DNA of 64,000 nucleotides, from assembly GCA_037074615.1 (NCBI GenBank), contig CM073550.1, positions 14,712,001 to 14,776,000 of the forward strand, read 5' to 3'. Shown in pieces: positions 35,301-46,785 of this stretch (positions are counted from its first letter, which is position 1; each line of letters opens with the position of its first letter). The notes beneath the pieces were generated by a model. It saw only the letters and a list, made by a program, of their open reading frames with translations. It was not told where the DNA came from and did not search any database. A program made the translations under genes and the position numbers. The DNA comes from Leucaena leucocephala. Taxonomy: Eukaryota > Streptophyta > Magnoliopsida > Fabales > Fabaceae.

Positions 35301-35953
35301 AAAATTAAACACAAATTTTTAAAATAAATAAAAATAGGAAGAAAATGAGATCGTTTATTATTTATTGTACAAAATGAAGATAAGCATTAATTACCTGGAG
35401 CCATGTCTCTCTATCCACTGCTTTAAAATCATCTCTTATATACAGAAGAGCCCCTGAAATTACACCTGCACATGCCCAAACACCAAAACAACAATTTTAA
35501 TACTAAACTATAATTTAAAACGAAAAAAAATAAAAATAAAAATTATATATATTCAGTTTTTTTTTTCTTTTTCTGAAGTGTAGACGTTAGAAACAGAGAA
35601 AATGAGAGCCTGAAGAAAGATGAAGAACAGAGAACAAGTAACAACACAGCCCAAAAGAACACCAACCCATAAAAGTATAAAACCATGAAATATTAAAAGA
35701 ATTCATTTTGTTTGATACATATACATGAAATATGTTGAGAACAAAGAAGACTTGATTTCTGAAGTGTAAGTGTGTAATGGACAAAAGAGAAACAGAGCAA
35801 AGCAGAGGAAGGACATGTACCAGTGTCATAGCCAAAGAGGAGGCCACCAATTCCGGCAGAGAAAGCGAGCTGAAGAACAAAAGGGTTCTTCCATGAGAGA
35901 GACAAGCATTCTCTGAAAGCAGAGACATCGGCTTCTGGAACTCCGCCTTCCAT
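32303..35953 (-). CDS. Inositol transporter, INT2-like (tandem copy B)
   Basis: Second member of the tandem pair, 575 residues in six predicted exons: 35821-35953, 35395-35465, 34298-34633, 34082-34189, 33395-33994 and 32303-32782. Exons 1-4 have exactly the same lengths as in copy A (133, 71, 336, 108 bp); exons 5 and 6 differ by two and three codons. Same family marks: GGWINDRFGRK after TM2, PESPRWL after TM6, QQFVGINTVMYYSP in TM7, a Cys-rich loop (CPDYSS...WDCMRCLRSSPECGFC), PETKG at 539-543. Exon 2 keeps the usual RDDFKAVDRETWLQ, so copy B looks the more conserved of the two. Predicted proton-coupled myo-inositol uptake at the plasma membrane. It has its own TATA box. INT2 versus INT3/INT4 is not resolved. 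Confidence 0.93.
32999..33229. mobile_element. Stowaway-like MITE in intron 5 of transporter B
   Basis: A 231-bp element flanked by TA on both sides (32997-32998 and 33230-33231). The ends are inverted repeats over about 80 bp: left CTCTAATTATTTAATATAAA..., right (reverse complement) CTCTATCTATTTTTTAATAT..., both followed by a TTAGTTGA(T/C)TTTT block and an 'agatagatta/gatagattaa' block. TA duplication and a CTC start fit Tc1/mariner Stowaway MITEs. Confidence 0.7.
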
Positions 35954-36140
35954 GTTGAGGATTTTGGAGCAAGTTCAATAATGGGGGCTTCTTGTTTTTT
36001 TATTTCTAGCTATATATCCAAACAGATAAGAGCCAAGAAGAAGAGACCAGAAACAGAGGGGGAGAGAGAAAGTGAAGGAGAGAGTGAGATAAGGAGGGGC
36101 TGTGATAGGGGATGTATTTATAGACACAAGAAACACTCGT
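35954..36140 (-). promoter_or_regulatory. Leader and TATA box of transporter B
   Basis: On the - strand a clear TATAAATA lies at 36123-36116, followed by a TC-rich leader (opposite GAGAG tracts at 36055-36090) and the ATG at 35953. Predicted leader length is about 130-140 nt. Confidence 0.6.
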
Positions 36141-39100
36141 TATGATGAATGCAGGGTAAACTCACTAAATTTTTTGGAAATTTTCCCTCTTTCTTTCTTT
36201 GTTTTTTTTTTATGGCTGTTATGCCTGAGATAATTAATGTATAAATATTAAAAATTAATTAAATTAATTATTTATAAAATATATGATTAGTCACTTTTAA
36301 TCATTTATATTTGTCACTATTATTTTAATTTAAAAAACCTGTTGACGTTTTAAAAAAAAATATAAATTTTAAAGAAGAATAAACTGAAGTATTACATTAT
36401 GTATTATAATTTTTTTACTATTTTAATTTTTGAAACTAGATTGATCAAAATTATTATTTTTTAGTTATTATTATGAATGTTGGAAAATTGTTGAATGATA
36501 ATGGCATAGTGATATGTGAACCGTAATTATAGAAAATTCTATGAATTTGCACTAAACTCGAAGAGAGCAAACTTGGTAACCACGACCTCTATATATTTTG
36601 TATTAATATTAATGTTAATAATGAAAAATTATAAATTCTAATTATTTAAATGTAATCCAAACAACATAAAAATTAACAAAATAAAAAAAATATCAATCTA
36701 CTTTCTAAAAATATAACATGCATGCAGGGTGATAATTGGGAGAGATCAAGATCGATGAACATAAAATGGAAATAAATATAAAAGAAAAAAGAAAATGAAA
36801 AAAAATGTGAAGAAGAAGAGGGACAGGTCAAGTCGACGAGAAACATCCGAAGGTTTCTTATTTGACCGACTTTGGAGAACATACCCCAAAGAAGATGGTA
36901 GGTGCGGTTGAGATATATGCCCCACGTCTTGCCCTTATCAATTTTCAAAGGCATTAATCTCTTTTTATTTTATTTTTTAAAAATTTGGAAAAACAGGTAT
37001 TATTCAGTTTGTTTTTCTTTTTCTCATTCGAATTTGGAAAGGAGGAACAGAGCGAAGAGATTCTAACGTTTTCCGTTCATCAGAATAGTCGGCTCCTCTT
37101 TGATTCTCAATGTCAATTTTGAATTCTAACTTTGTTCTAATTTTTATTTTGTCCTCTAGCCATTCATCATTAGCATATGGTTCATCATAGAAGAAGCATA
37201 CATTTTTTGACTTACATATCTTTTTTTTTTCATTTTACTAATTGACATTCTCTTCTCACTCTTACTTAAAACAATTCTTTAACCTTTTTTTTAATTAAAA
37301 ATATACATATAGAAATAATTGATTTAATGTAATGAACATAAGTTCGTGCAAAGTTTGTCAACTTATTTTTTTTTATAATTTCTATTTTAGATTTGTTTAT
37401 AAAATTTAAATAAATATAAAAATAACAAGGGCTAAAAAACCTCAATTCTTTAAACATGTCCATTTTATTAAAAAAAATATTAGTAAGAGACTCAATAAAT
37501 TCTAAACAAAGAAGATATTATACTTAAAATCAAATATCTTACAGTTTAATAATATGAAAACTCTCGTATAAGTATAAATAGAAGATTGTGGGTTCGATTC
37601 AATTTGTAGAAATAGTTAAATTTTTATAAAATTAAGGTTAGATTTAGCAAAAATAATGGATTTTATAGTATGCTAGATAATTTGTGAAATTTAATTTTGT
37701 GAGAGAAGATTAGTAATACTAATATTTGAATAATAAAATGAATCACGTGATAATATGAGGAAGGCAAAAAAATGTAGTGAATGAAGCAAATATTCAAAAA
37801 GTGAAGGAGGTGCGATGAATAACAAGGAAAAGCACTAACAAGGAACAATAGGAGGCGAGACACTTGGCCCTTAGGCCTTATTGTCGTCTGCAACAAAATG
37901 TGACAAGTAATAACCCTCGTTCCCTCTCTATTATGATTATTTCTCTGTATTCTCACTTTCCTCAAAAGCCAAAGTGAGAATTGAACTTCTCTTTGTTTTT
38001 ATATGTTGCATTGCCTATATGAATTGAATATGACTTTTCTTGATCTCCTTTTACTTTTCCACCTTCTTCTTCTTCTTACTTCATCTTCATGCTTCCACCT
38101 CTTTTGGTTTATATTCATCTATGAGTTCATCATGATGTCCGTCCACTCTTAGTTTTGGTACTTTACTTAACAAGGACTGTTGAATAGGAGATTTGAGTGT
38201 CATCTGTAACTTTGATAATCCAATGAGCTCTCCCAATCTTTTTTCTCTTAATTTTCTTCGAGCAACTCTTCAACGGATTCTCTGCAGAAATGATTATCTC
38301 GGAAGTCTTGCGAATCTTTACAAATCCTTTTTATTAATAAGAGAATCATGTTTAATCCCAATTTTTTCCCCAAAAAATTCGGCCGAACAGTGTTTATCAA
38401 TTCTTAAGTATATGCATCATAAGTTTCACTTTCAATGGCTTGAGTTTATACAAATGTATAAAATGTTTTAGAGTTTGAGAGAGTTACCTCATGTTTTAGC
38501 CTCAACTCGTGACTTAATTTCAATTAATCAAAATTTGATATGGTTTTAAATACTATATATTCAGTCTAACTTTATTTATAAGACCCCTTTTTTTTAAATA
38601 TATATATTTTTAATTGGAGGTAATATATTTAAATTTTTTTCGAGTACTGAATGTGGGTATATCTTATAGTAAAGATTTGAACATAAATTTGTTATATGAT
38701 AAGAAATTAACCCTTTCTATTAGACTTAATTCATATTGGTTATAAGATCCCGGTCTTTAACATATAATTATTTATAAAATTTAATGAAATGTTTATGATT
38801 TATTTTAAAAAATACCATTCTTTTTTTAACTTGATGTTTTTCTTACATTAAACTGATTTTTTTAATTTTATGAAAATAATTAATAAAATTTTATTAAAAA
38901 TAATTAAAAATTATCATCCTAGACAAAATAAAGTCTCGGTGTACCTAAATTAACCACAGCCAATCAGGTTCCCTACAGCTACTTTGACTACTACTTATCA
39001 GATAACACTATATATTTCTAATAACAACCACCCACACACTGAACTATTTTTTAGCTCTCGAAGGTTTTAGCTTTCCGAGAAATATTTTTCTTTTTTTTTA

Positions 39101-39170
39101 AGGAGGCAATCTTCTGCTCAGAACTCGTGAGAGAAGCTTAAACAAGATGCTCGCATCAAATCACAAGATA
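36141..39170. other. Gene desert, part 1
   Basis: AT-rich DNA without supported genes. Short frames at 36673-36954, 37663-37965 and 38193-38471 have no protein-like features. A stretch near 38640-38760 ('aagatttgaacataaatttgt') resembles a decayed SINE B-box region. Confidence 0.4.
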
Positions 39171-39177
39171 TTATAAG

Positions 39178-39179
<2 letters not shown>

Positions 39180-39216
<37 letters not shown>
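39180..39216. repeat. (AT)n microsatellite
   Basis: AT dinucleotide repeat of about 36 bp. Confidence 0.9.
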
Positions 39217-39217
<1 letters not shown>

Positions 39218-42200
39218 GGTCGAGGCACTTGGATGGAGACAAACGTAGAGTTCGAAGTGAGTGTTTGAAATGTGGGGAATATTTTAAGTAATCTTAACTG
39301 ACAAAAATGCAATTTTTTAAGGCCAGAAAACTCGAAAAACTGAAAATGGCAATCGCTAGGTAACCTCAAGAGTCAAACGCATACCATGCAATCCCATAAG
39401 GATAAGTGTCCTTGATCCATAATTGATCAACGTTTCTGACACAATTATTTTGAATTTTGACTTGCTTCCCGCAGTCTTGCACAGTCAAATAAAATACAAA
39501 TCACATAATGTTTTTTTTATCATCATAAATATTATATTATGCGTATTTTTCAGGGGCTCAATTATAGAACAAAGACAAAGGACCCTGATTCGCACACAGA
39601 AGATGATTTCATTAAAAGTTATAAAATTGTCTTGGATTAGTCCTAAACTGAGCTGCCCTTGAAGCCATATCTTAGCTTAATTTTTTATCTTTCTCTTTTT
39701 TTTATATATAAAAAAGTTGGTACAATATTCGGAATAGATATTATGTTTAAAAAATTAGAAAAAAAATATCTTTTATGAAATGAAAGTTCATTGAAAAAAT
39801 AAAACGGGCACAAAAACCGGTAAAGATTCATGAAAATCTTTCTATTTCGAGTCGATAGATTTGTTTTCCCATGCAATTCACATAATAGATAATATATTTA
39901 AATAATATACCAGATTGTTGCGCTATACATGGTTAATTAAAATAATTAAGAAAAGGAGATAAGGTTCTTATGCTTCATGTGCCTTTACCATATTAAATTA
40001 AAAGCATATACATTCACATACATATATATAATTAATGTATGAAGGCCTTTTTCTCTCAGGAAAGAAATTTGAATATGATGTTTTCTTTAAAGATTCAATT
40101 CAAAAGATCATCTTTTTTGTTTGTACATACAAGATCTTAACCCTCATGATTCTTAATTACTTTAATTTTTCAAAAAAAAAATCTTCTAATTGTTGGGATA
40201 GATAGAAAGGAACCATACAAGAAAAGTTTTATCCGAAATTCACCCCCAAAAGAAGCGGAGCATTTTGAGGATTCTTGTGGTTTTGATAATTTCCAGGTGT
40301 TATCGAATAAACATAAAATATGATAGATTCTAAAACATGAAAATAGGTATATCTGTAAAAAGTTCTTTTATTTAAAAATTTTATTAGTTAAAATAATTTG
40401 AATTTAAATACCAATACTTTCTATATATATAATTTTTAGAATACCAGTATTTTTTATGTATGAAAATTATATATTATATTATTTTAGCTATTAAAATTTT
40501 TAAATAGAGACATTTTATTAAGTTTTTCCCATGAAAATTTGGTTTCCATATACAAGAAAAAAAGCTTAAATATATCTCCCCCATCAAATCCACATGTTGT
40601 ATAATGTGCACTTCCTTTTATTCTCAAGCAAATAATATTCCTATCCAAACACAATAAAGTTGAAAGATCGAATTCACAAGGAAGATTGAAAGTGACAAGG
40701 GATCATAAATACATATTCAGATGTCATGTCACATGCTTTGTCTAGCCATGCAACATATCATAAATATTGATCTTATTTTTCTATTTTCAAAACATATAGG
40801 CAGCATAATAACCGCCTTTATAGTAATATCATAATAATCTTGAGATTATTTTCAAATTATTAAATCATGCTAAAGAGATAAATTAGTTGACCGAGGAGTG
40901 CCTTCCATTTTTTCACCATTTGACCGCAACCGAAAAAGTATCAAGACACTTTATTTCTTTGTGTTGGTGGTTATTAGATGCCATAATCTTAAATTATATA
41001 TATGTGTGTCTTCTGTATTTTGAAATGTACAAAAGTGGTAATTTTGGTATCAAGTGACATGTGACCTTATATAATTTGCATGCATGGGGCATGTTGATAC
41101 TGGATTCACGTGCACTGTTTAATATTGATGAATCTGTCAAGGAATTGTTTTTCTTAAACATGTGGATTAAAAAAAAAAAGTAAAGATGAACCAATAATGT
41201 TTAGGTTGTGTAGAAGATACTTGATTCCTCCTTAATAAGGTTAAAAGTTTGAATATGTGTGGGTGGAAAAGGCTATGTTTGGAGATGGGCTTTTAGTTGT
41301 AATTAAATTTAACAATACTTAAATTAAATTTGACATAATAATTGAATAGTGTCTTTTTTTTTATATAAATATATAATTGGATTAAATTTGAGTATTTTAA
41401 GGCATAATTAGGATAACTTTCTTAAATATATTTCCTACAAGCACGTATTATAACTTTAAACATCATGTTTAAACAGTCAAAATTTATTAATGTTAGTTAA
41501 GCAAAGTGTTTGTATTAATTTCTTCAAATTGAATATCAAATATCCTTAACTTATGTCAGCTTATGAATCATGGACGTTAACTATCATCACATCACATTTT
41601 AATATAATCAAAAGAGTGATTATGAATTTAGTAACTTAGAAGTAATTGCAAAGTACGTACGTGTGTACATTACATTTGACCTTACGTGGATGCGAAATAA
41701 TAATTAATTAGGGCAATGAAAGCAAATATTGAATCCATACCTATACAAGTTTGAATGGCAAAGAAGACGTTGCCGACTTGAAAAGAAAAGATGAAATCAG
41801 AAAAGTCCAACGTACGTGTGGGATCCCTTCCATCTAACATGTTAATAAACTAATTAACAGGTAACGTCATGTTTGTTGGCTTTTACAAAGTCATGCGTTT
41901 ACCAGTTTAATTATTGACTTTGAGTCACCATTTGCCACTTTAATTAGCCATAAATTAAATTAATTAATTCACAAAACATAAGCATAATCCGTGACATGAT
42001 GTTAATTTGTTCAATATATAGCTATCTGTTTGAATCATACTGTTTTTTTTTTAACTAATAACTTTCAACCCCATTTATCTTCATTTTTTTTTATAACATC
42101 AATTGCAGGGTAAGTGTTGGTATTGTGTTTGTTTATGTCTTATTGCTGTTTTTTTTAATGTTAATTAATTTTTTTGTGGATAAAAATTGAATATAATTAT

Positions 42201-42289
42201 TTTAGGCTGTGAAAATTTGCTCTGTTAGTTTTTAACTTTTCATGGGTATTTTTTTTATAGAAGTTTTCGTTTGTTATTTATTTCTAAAT
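39217..42289. other. Gene desert, part 2
   Basis: AT-rich, no supported genes, RNA genes or clear elements. Confidence 0.4.
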
Positions 42290-42620
42290 TATCGTAGAGT
42301 TTGAAAAATAATTTCCAAAATCATTAAAGAGCTAACTTATAGATTATTTGGATCTATAGGCATTTTTTAAATTGATCATACTCCAAGATCTCTCACTAAA
42401 GCTAAAATTCTCTTGTCTAAATATGATAAATCAAACAAAGTGATCGATATAATTGATACAGGATATTATGCTACCATCATTAAACCCTATATCATCTCTA
42501 GTGATATGTGGATGCCTTTTAATCAACCCTTCCTTACTGTGAACCAGTAATCTTTTTATATTGAGCTCATCTTTAGAAAGAAAATAAAGATACAATTTTT
42601 CTCTATTTTTTTATACTTCT
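42290..42620 (+). pseudogene. Possible endogenous pararetrovirus relic (aspartic-protease region)
   Basis: A frame running from about 42302 to beyond 42600, interrupted by stop codons at 42368-42370 and 42548-42550, reads like decayed polyprotein. It includes an Ile-Asp-Thr-Gly motif (42452-42463), the D-T-G signature of retroviral-type aspartic proteases, then a Trp/Pro block and, after the second stop, a Lys-rich 'FRKKIKIQFF' block. The order resembles the protease region of plant caulimovirid polyproteins integrated in host genomes. The residue after DTG is Tyr instead of the usual Ala/Ser, so the site would be inactive even without the stops. A Ty3/gypsy origin is possible. No reverse transcriptase or coat remnants were seen nearby. 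It is non-functional. Confidence 0.35.
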
Positions 42621-45600
42621 AAAGGTAATATTTTTTTTAGTTTCATCCTGCTTTATTTAATCTTTTTTATAATCAGTCTATCGAATACTTTTAAATAAAT
42701 TAATTTAATTTAGTTCGGTAGAAAAGGACTCTCCATAACTGTTAATTATAAATTAATCATATAAATAGTTTCAATTGTTTTAAAAATAAAAATAAAATAA
42801 AGTTGAAGGAACCGCTAAATACCTTTCGATCGATAGATCAATTTGAATGGAAGAAATTGTTTAGAAATATTAAATGAAAAATTAGAATGAATGGCATCAA
42901 TTTTTTTTTTTTTAAATAATTGACTCTGGACCTCTCTATTTACACACGGGTCTCTGATCTCAGCCTTATTTGAGCTCTCATAAGATGACCTGAATCAAAA
43001 AAAAAGATGACCTGAATCAAAATATTTATCTGAAACATATTTCTTTAATTAAATAAATAAAAAATAAATTTTGGCAGATAAAGATGAAGTTGTGAGGTAA
43101 GTATGCGGTACAATTCAAAATATATGGAGGAGAGGAGGCCATAAACCAACACCTTTCAATTGTCACTTTCTTTCTTAATTTCTTTCCTTTTTTTTTTAAA
43201 AAAAAATGGAGATATGATCTGTTAAAGAAGAGAGCTACATTTTTCGTCTCTTTCTAATAAAATGTCCAAAAAAATTAAAAATAAATGTAAATACAAAACA
43301 AAATATCGATTTTCAAGTGTGAAATTTCTCCATGTGGCACTCCATCGTACTAGAATATGGGGTCCATTTTTTCTCAACCCCACAAAGTTGGTCAAAAAAA
43401 AGAACCAAAATTGTATTTATATTATCCTTTTCTTTTCTTTTCTGTTTTTAAAAAAGCATATACTAGACATTAACTTATGTCATTAATTTAAATAGAATTA
43501 TCTATAAATACTTGTTTGGAGAATTAGTTTCTTAATAATATCTTAATTTGAATACTAGTATTTTTTATATAAAAATATATCATGTGTCATTAGGCAATTA
43601 ATTTTTAAATAGGTATTTATGGACAATTTTTTCTATTAATTATTAAAATTAATATAGAAAATATAATACATGAAAAAACGTGCGTGGAAATATATGACAA
43701 TTATTTCTTAATAAGCATTTATAGATAAATTAACAGATGCATGTGCGGGTTGGCAACTTTGCCTCCCAAAGTGTGTAAATCATTCATTACTTAGGTTGTC
43801 ACTGTTGGAGTGACAGGTTCCAACTAACTAATTCAACTCTTGCCATTTTTGGGAATAACTTTTATTATTAAAAGATAATAAATTTTGAGTCTTAATTATA
43901 AAAATTAATTATTTTTTTAAAATATATTATAGAAAGTCAAATAAATTATTTCTATTATAACTAATATACGATATATTTAATTAATTTAAATAAATTAAAA
44001 ATATATAATATTAATTTTTTAAAGAATATAATTTAGTAATAATTAACTATTTTATTTAGTTATTTTAATTTATCTAAAAAAATTTAACTAATTTTTATTA
44101 TTATGACTGCATATAGTAAATTTTATACTTCCATAATTTTCTGTTGACCAATAATTCCAAAGATGGATCGGATCACACACAATAAAGAGTAACGTTTTTT
44201 TATTTTAAAATTAAAATGAATATATAAACATTATATGAATAAGTGATTTTTGAAAATAATATATAACAATTAAAGATAATCTGTAGAACATTGAGCAATT
44301 CGCTTACTCAACAGATAATTATAAGTTTTGGCCAAAAGAAACAACATTTATTATAATTTAGCTAGCTGATAATCAAAATCAAACAACCAAAACCTTGGGG
44401 CCAACGATTGTATGTAGCAACAAGAAAAAAAGAACATAAAAAAGGTAATGATTGCAAATTGCAAATATTTTGAGATAAAATGTGATATATTTATTATAAT
44501 ATTATCTATTTAAATATTAATTAGGATAATTAATAAATATTTATGAGTGTGACCCATAGTCATTTGAGTTCAGTTTAAGGTAGGTTGTTGACTCAGTTTA
44601 TTAAGATTAATTTTCTGATGGTGAAAATTAATATTTTGAGAAATATTCGTGCGATAGTTTCTGAGTCCCAGAGCGATAACCTAGTTTCTCAATTTACTCT
44701 TGAACATTCTCCATTGGTGACAACAGTATATAAGTTACCATCACTGTATTTAATCACCAACTGGAAGAACCTATTATTTATCAAACAGTATTATCTTATT
44801 GATAGATATCTGATTTGAGTTATAATTTTTTTATATTAATAAGCTAATGACAAGAGATAATTTTAATTTTTTTCACTGTATCTCATATAAATTTTATATT
44901 TATATATGTCATAATTTAAATTGATTATACTGTATAAGAGATATTTATATTTTAATATAAGAATGTATAAAAATATATATAATATATATACACACACACT
45001 AAGGAAAAAAGCAGAAAACTTGCAGGGAGACGGCCTCACTAAACCCCTGCCTACAGGGGGTTTGCTATTATATCTTTTATTATAATAATTTCGTGAACAT
45101 AAAATAGAAAGTTTTTATATATTTATATAATGAAGGAGTCTCATGGTGTAGAAATGAATATAGAAAATTTGATACCCAGTTAGAATATATCAATTTGTTT
45201 TCAAAAGTTTCACGAGTTCAGTATCACATGCAAAATATATAATTAACCAATTCTAGCTAGTATCCTAGAGGCTTATATTAATAATTATTATTAATACTTC
45301 ACTATATTGATTAATAACGAGATATTTTTTAATATTTTTTTGAACTGATATTTTTTCTTTATTGGGAGAACAATTTTATATGACGATATAATTAAATATG
45401 ATAATGTGTATTAATTTAAAAATGGCTCTATCATTGTGATTGTTATCGTTATATTAACTCCTGAACCAGAAAATAGCTCATCAAGGCAGATTCCTAAATT
45501 TATTATTGTACTATTATGATCTGGTCCGAATCTGGGTTTTGCATCAGATAACTCGAGAAGAGGCATATGAGGCTTCAATATAAATCAAAATGATCATCAT

Positions 45601-46263
45601 GATCTTTCTTCAAATACTTCTGATCCAAAATTGCATTTTTATCATTAATTGAAGGTAATGATGACACTTTAAGTCTATCATATTTTTAATTATCCTTTAT
45701 TATAGGAGAAAACTATTTTTGTGGTACTCATTTCTTTTAATTTTCAATTTAGTATTTATATATTTTTCTTTTTTATTAATTTTTTAATTTTACTCCACGA
45801 GTATAATTAACTTTTGTACAATAGTTAATAATACTAACAGAGAAGAATTATAGGGATTAATTATATTAACAGAATAAAATTAAATAATTTAATAAAGAGA
45901 TAAAAACATATAATTATCGAATTAAAAATTAAAGAAAACTATATGTATCCTAAGAATAGTTTCCCTTGGGCTATTTAATGAAAGAAAATTTGATAAATTA
46001 AATAACTAAATCACCCCTTTTGAATTCAGTAATATCACTAAACAAGTAAAGTGATACTCAATGCAGGAAAGTTATCGAATATAATTCTTGTTTTTTTTTT
46101 AAGGGCGGCCTAATAACAAATGGAAAAGTAACCAATTAACCAGCCAAAGTGATACTCAGATAATAGAATGTGTTATATTTATATACCACATATTCATATG
46201 ATTAAATTCGCATCAATTTATAGGGATTAATTGCATCCCACCGTCGAGAAGGTAGAACCTAAT
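42621..46263. other. Gene desert, part 3
   Basis: No supported genes. At 43866-44110 an AT-rich stretch with inverted arms resembles the Stowaway-like family. An isolated GC-rich hairpin lies at 45041-45063. The rest is AT-rich. Confidence 0.4.
45041..45063. other. Isolated GC-rich hairpin in AT-rich DNA
   Basis: AAACCCCTG, a CCTA loop, then CAGGGGGTTT: a 9-bp stem with one bulged G. It looks terminator-like, but there is no gene upstream. It could be the subterminal hairpin of a transposon, though I see no Helitron-type CTRR end directly after it. Confidence 0.6.
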
Positions 46264-46785
46264 TATTCTATATATGGGTTTAGATAATTTTTTAAAAAAA
46301 AATTTATAGAAAAAAAGGGTTTTTAAATATCTTATAGAAAAAGGCTTTTAAAAAAGAATTTATAAGAAAAAAATAGTTATGAAATAAATAAGTATTTATA
46401 TAGTTATTTTTAAAATAATTTTTTGTATGGTTAAATTACTAAAAAAATGTATAATTTTATTAAAAAGAGGAGAGATGAAAAATGGTGAAGAAAAGAGAAG
46501 AGAAATGGTAGATAAGAGATGAGAGATAGTAGAAAAGAGATGAGTGAGGGTAGAGAGGAGAAATAAGTGATAATGGAGAAAAGAGATGAGAGAGAGTATA
46601 AAAAAATAAGGATAAAATAGTAATTGAATAGTACATAAACTCTTTTATTGTTCTAAAAGCTGGTCTCAATAGTTTATTTAAAACTATAATTTTAAATTAT
46701 GATTTAGTCTAAAAATATTCTAAATTAAAATTTTGTCAAAAGAATTTCTAAAATTATGATTTTAAAAGAAAATAAATAGGCTCTA
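46264..46785. mobile_element. MITE family A, copy 3
   Basis: Purine-rich core (46465-46600, GAGAGATGAG units) with the conserved arm 'aaaatagtaattgaatagtacataaactctttta' at about 46614-46650. Same orientation as the copies at 4746 and 22429. Ends are decayed. Confidence 0.6.

Noticed and set aside
44974..45063. Helitron 3' end
   Set aside because: There is a hairpin, but no CTRR terminus follows within the usual 10-12 bp and no matching 5' end was found.
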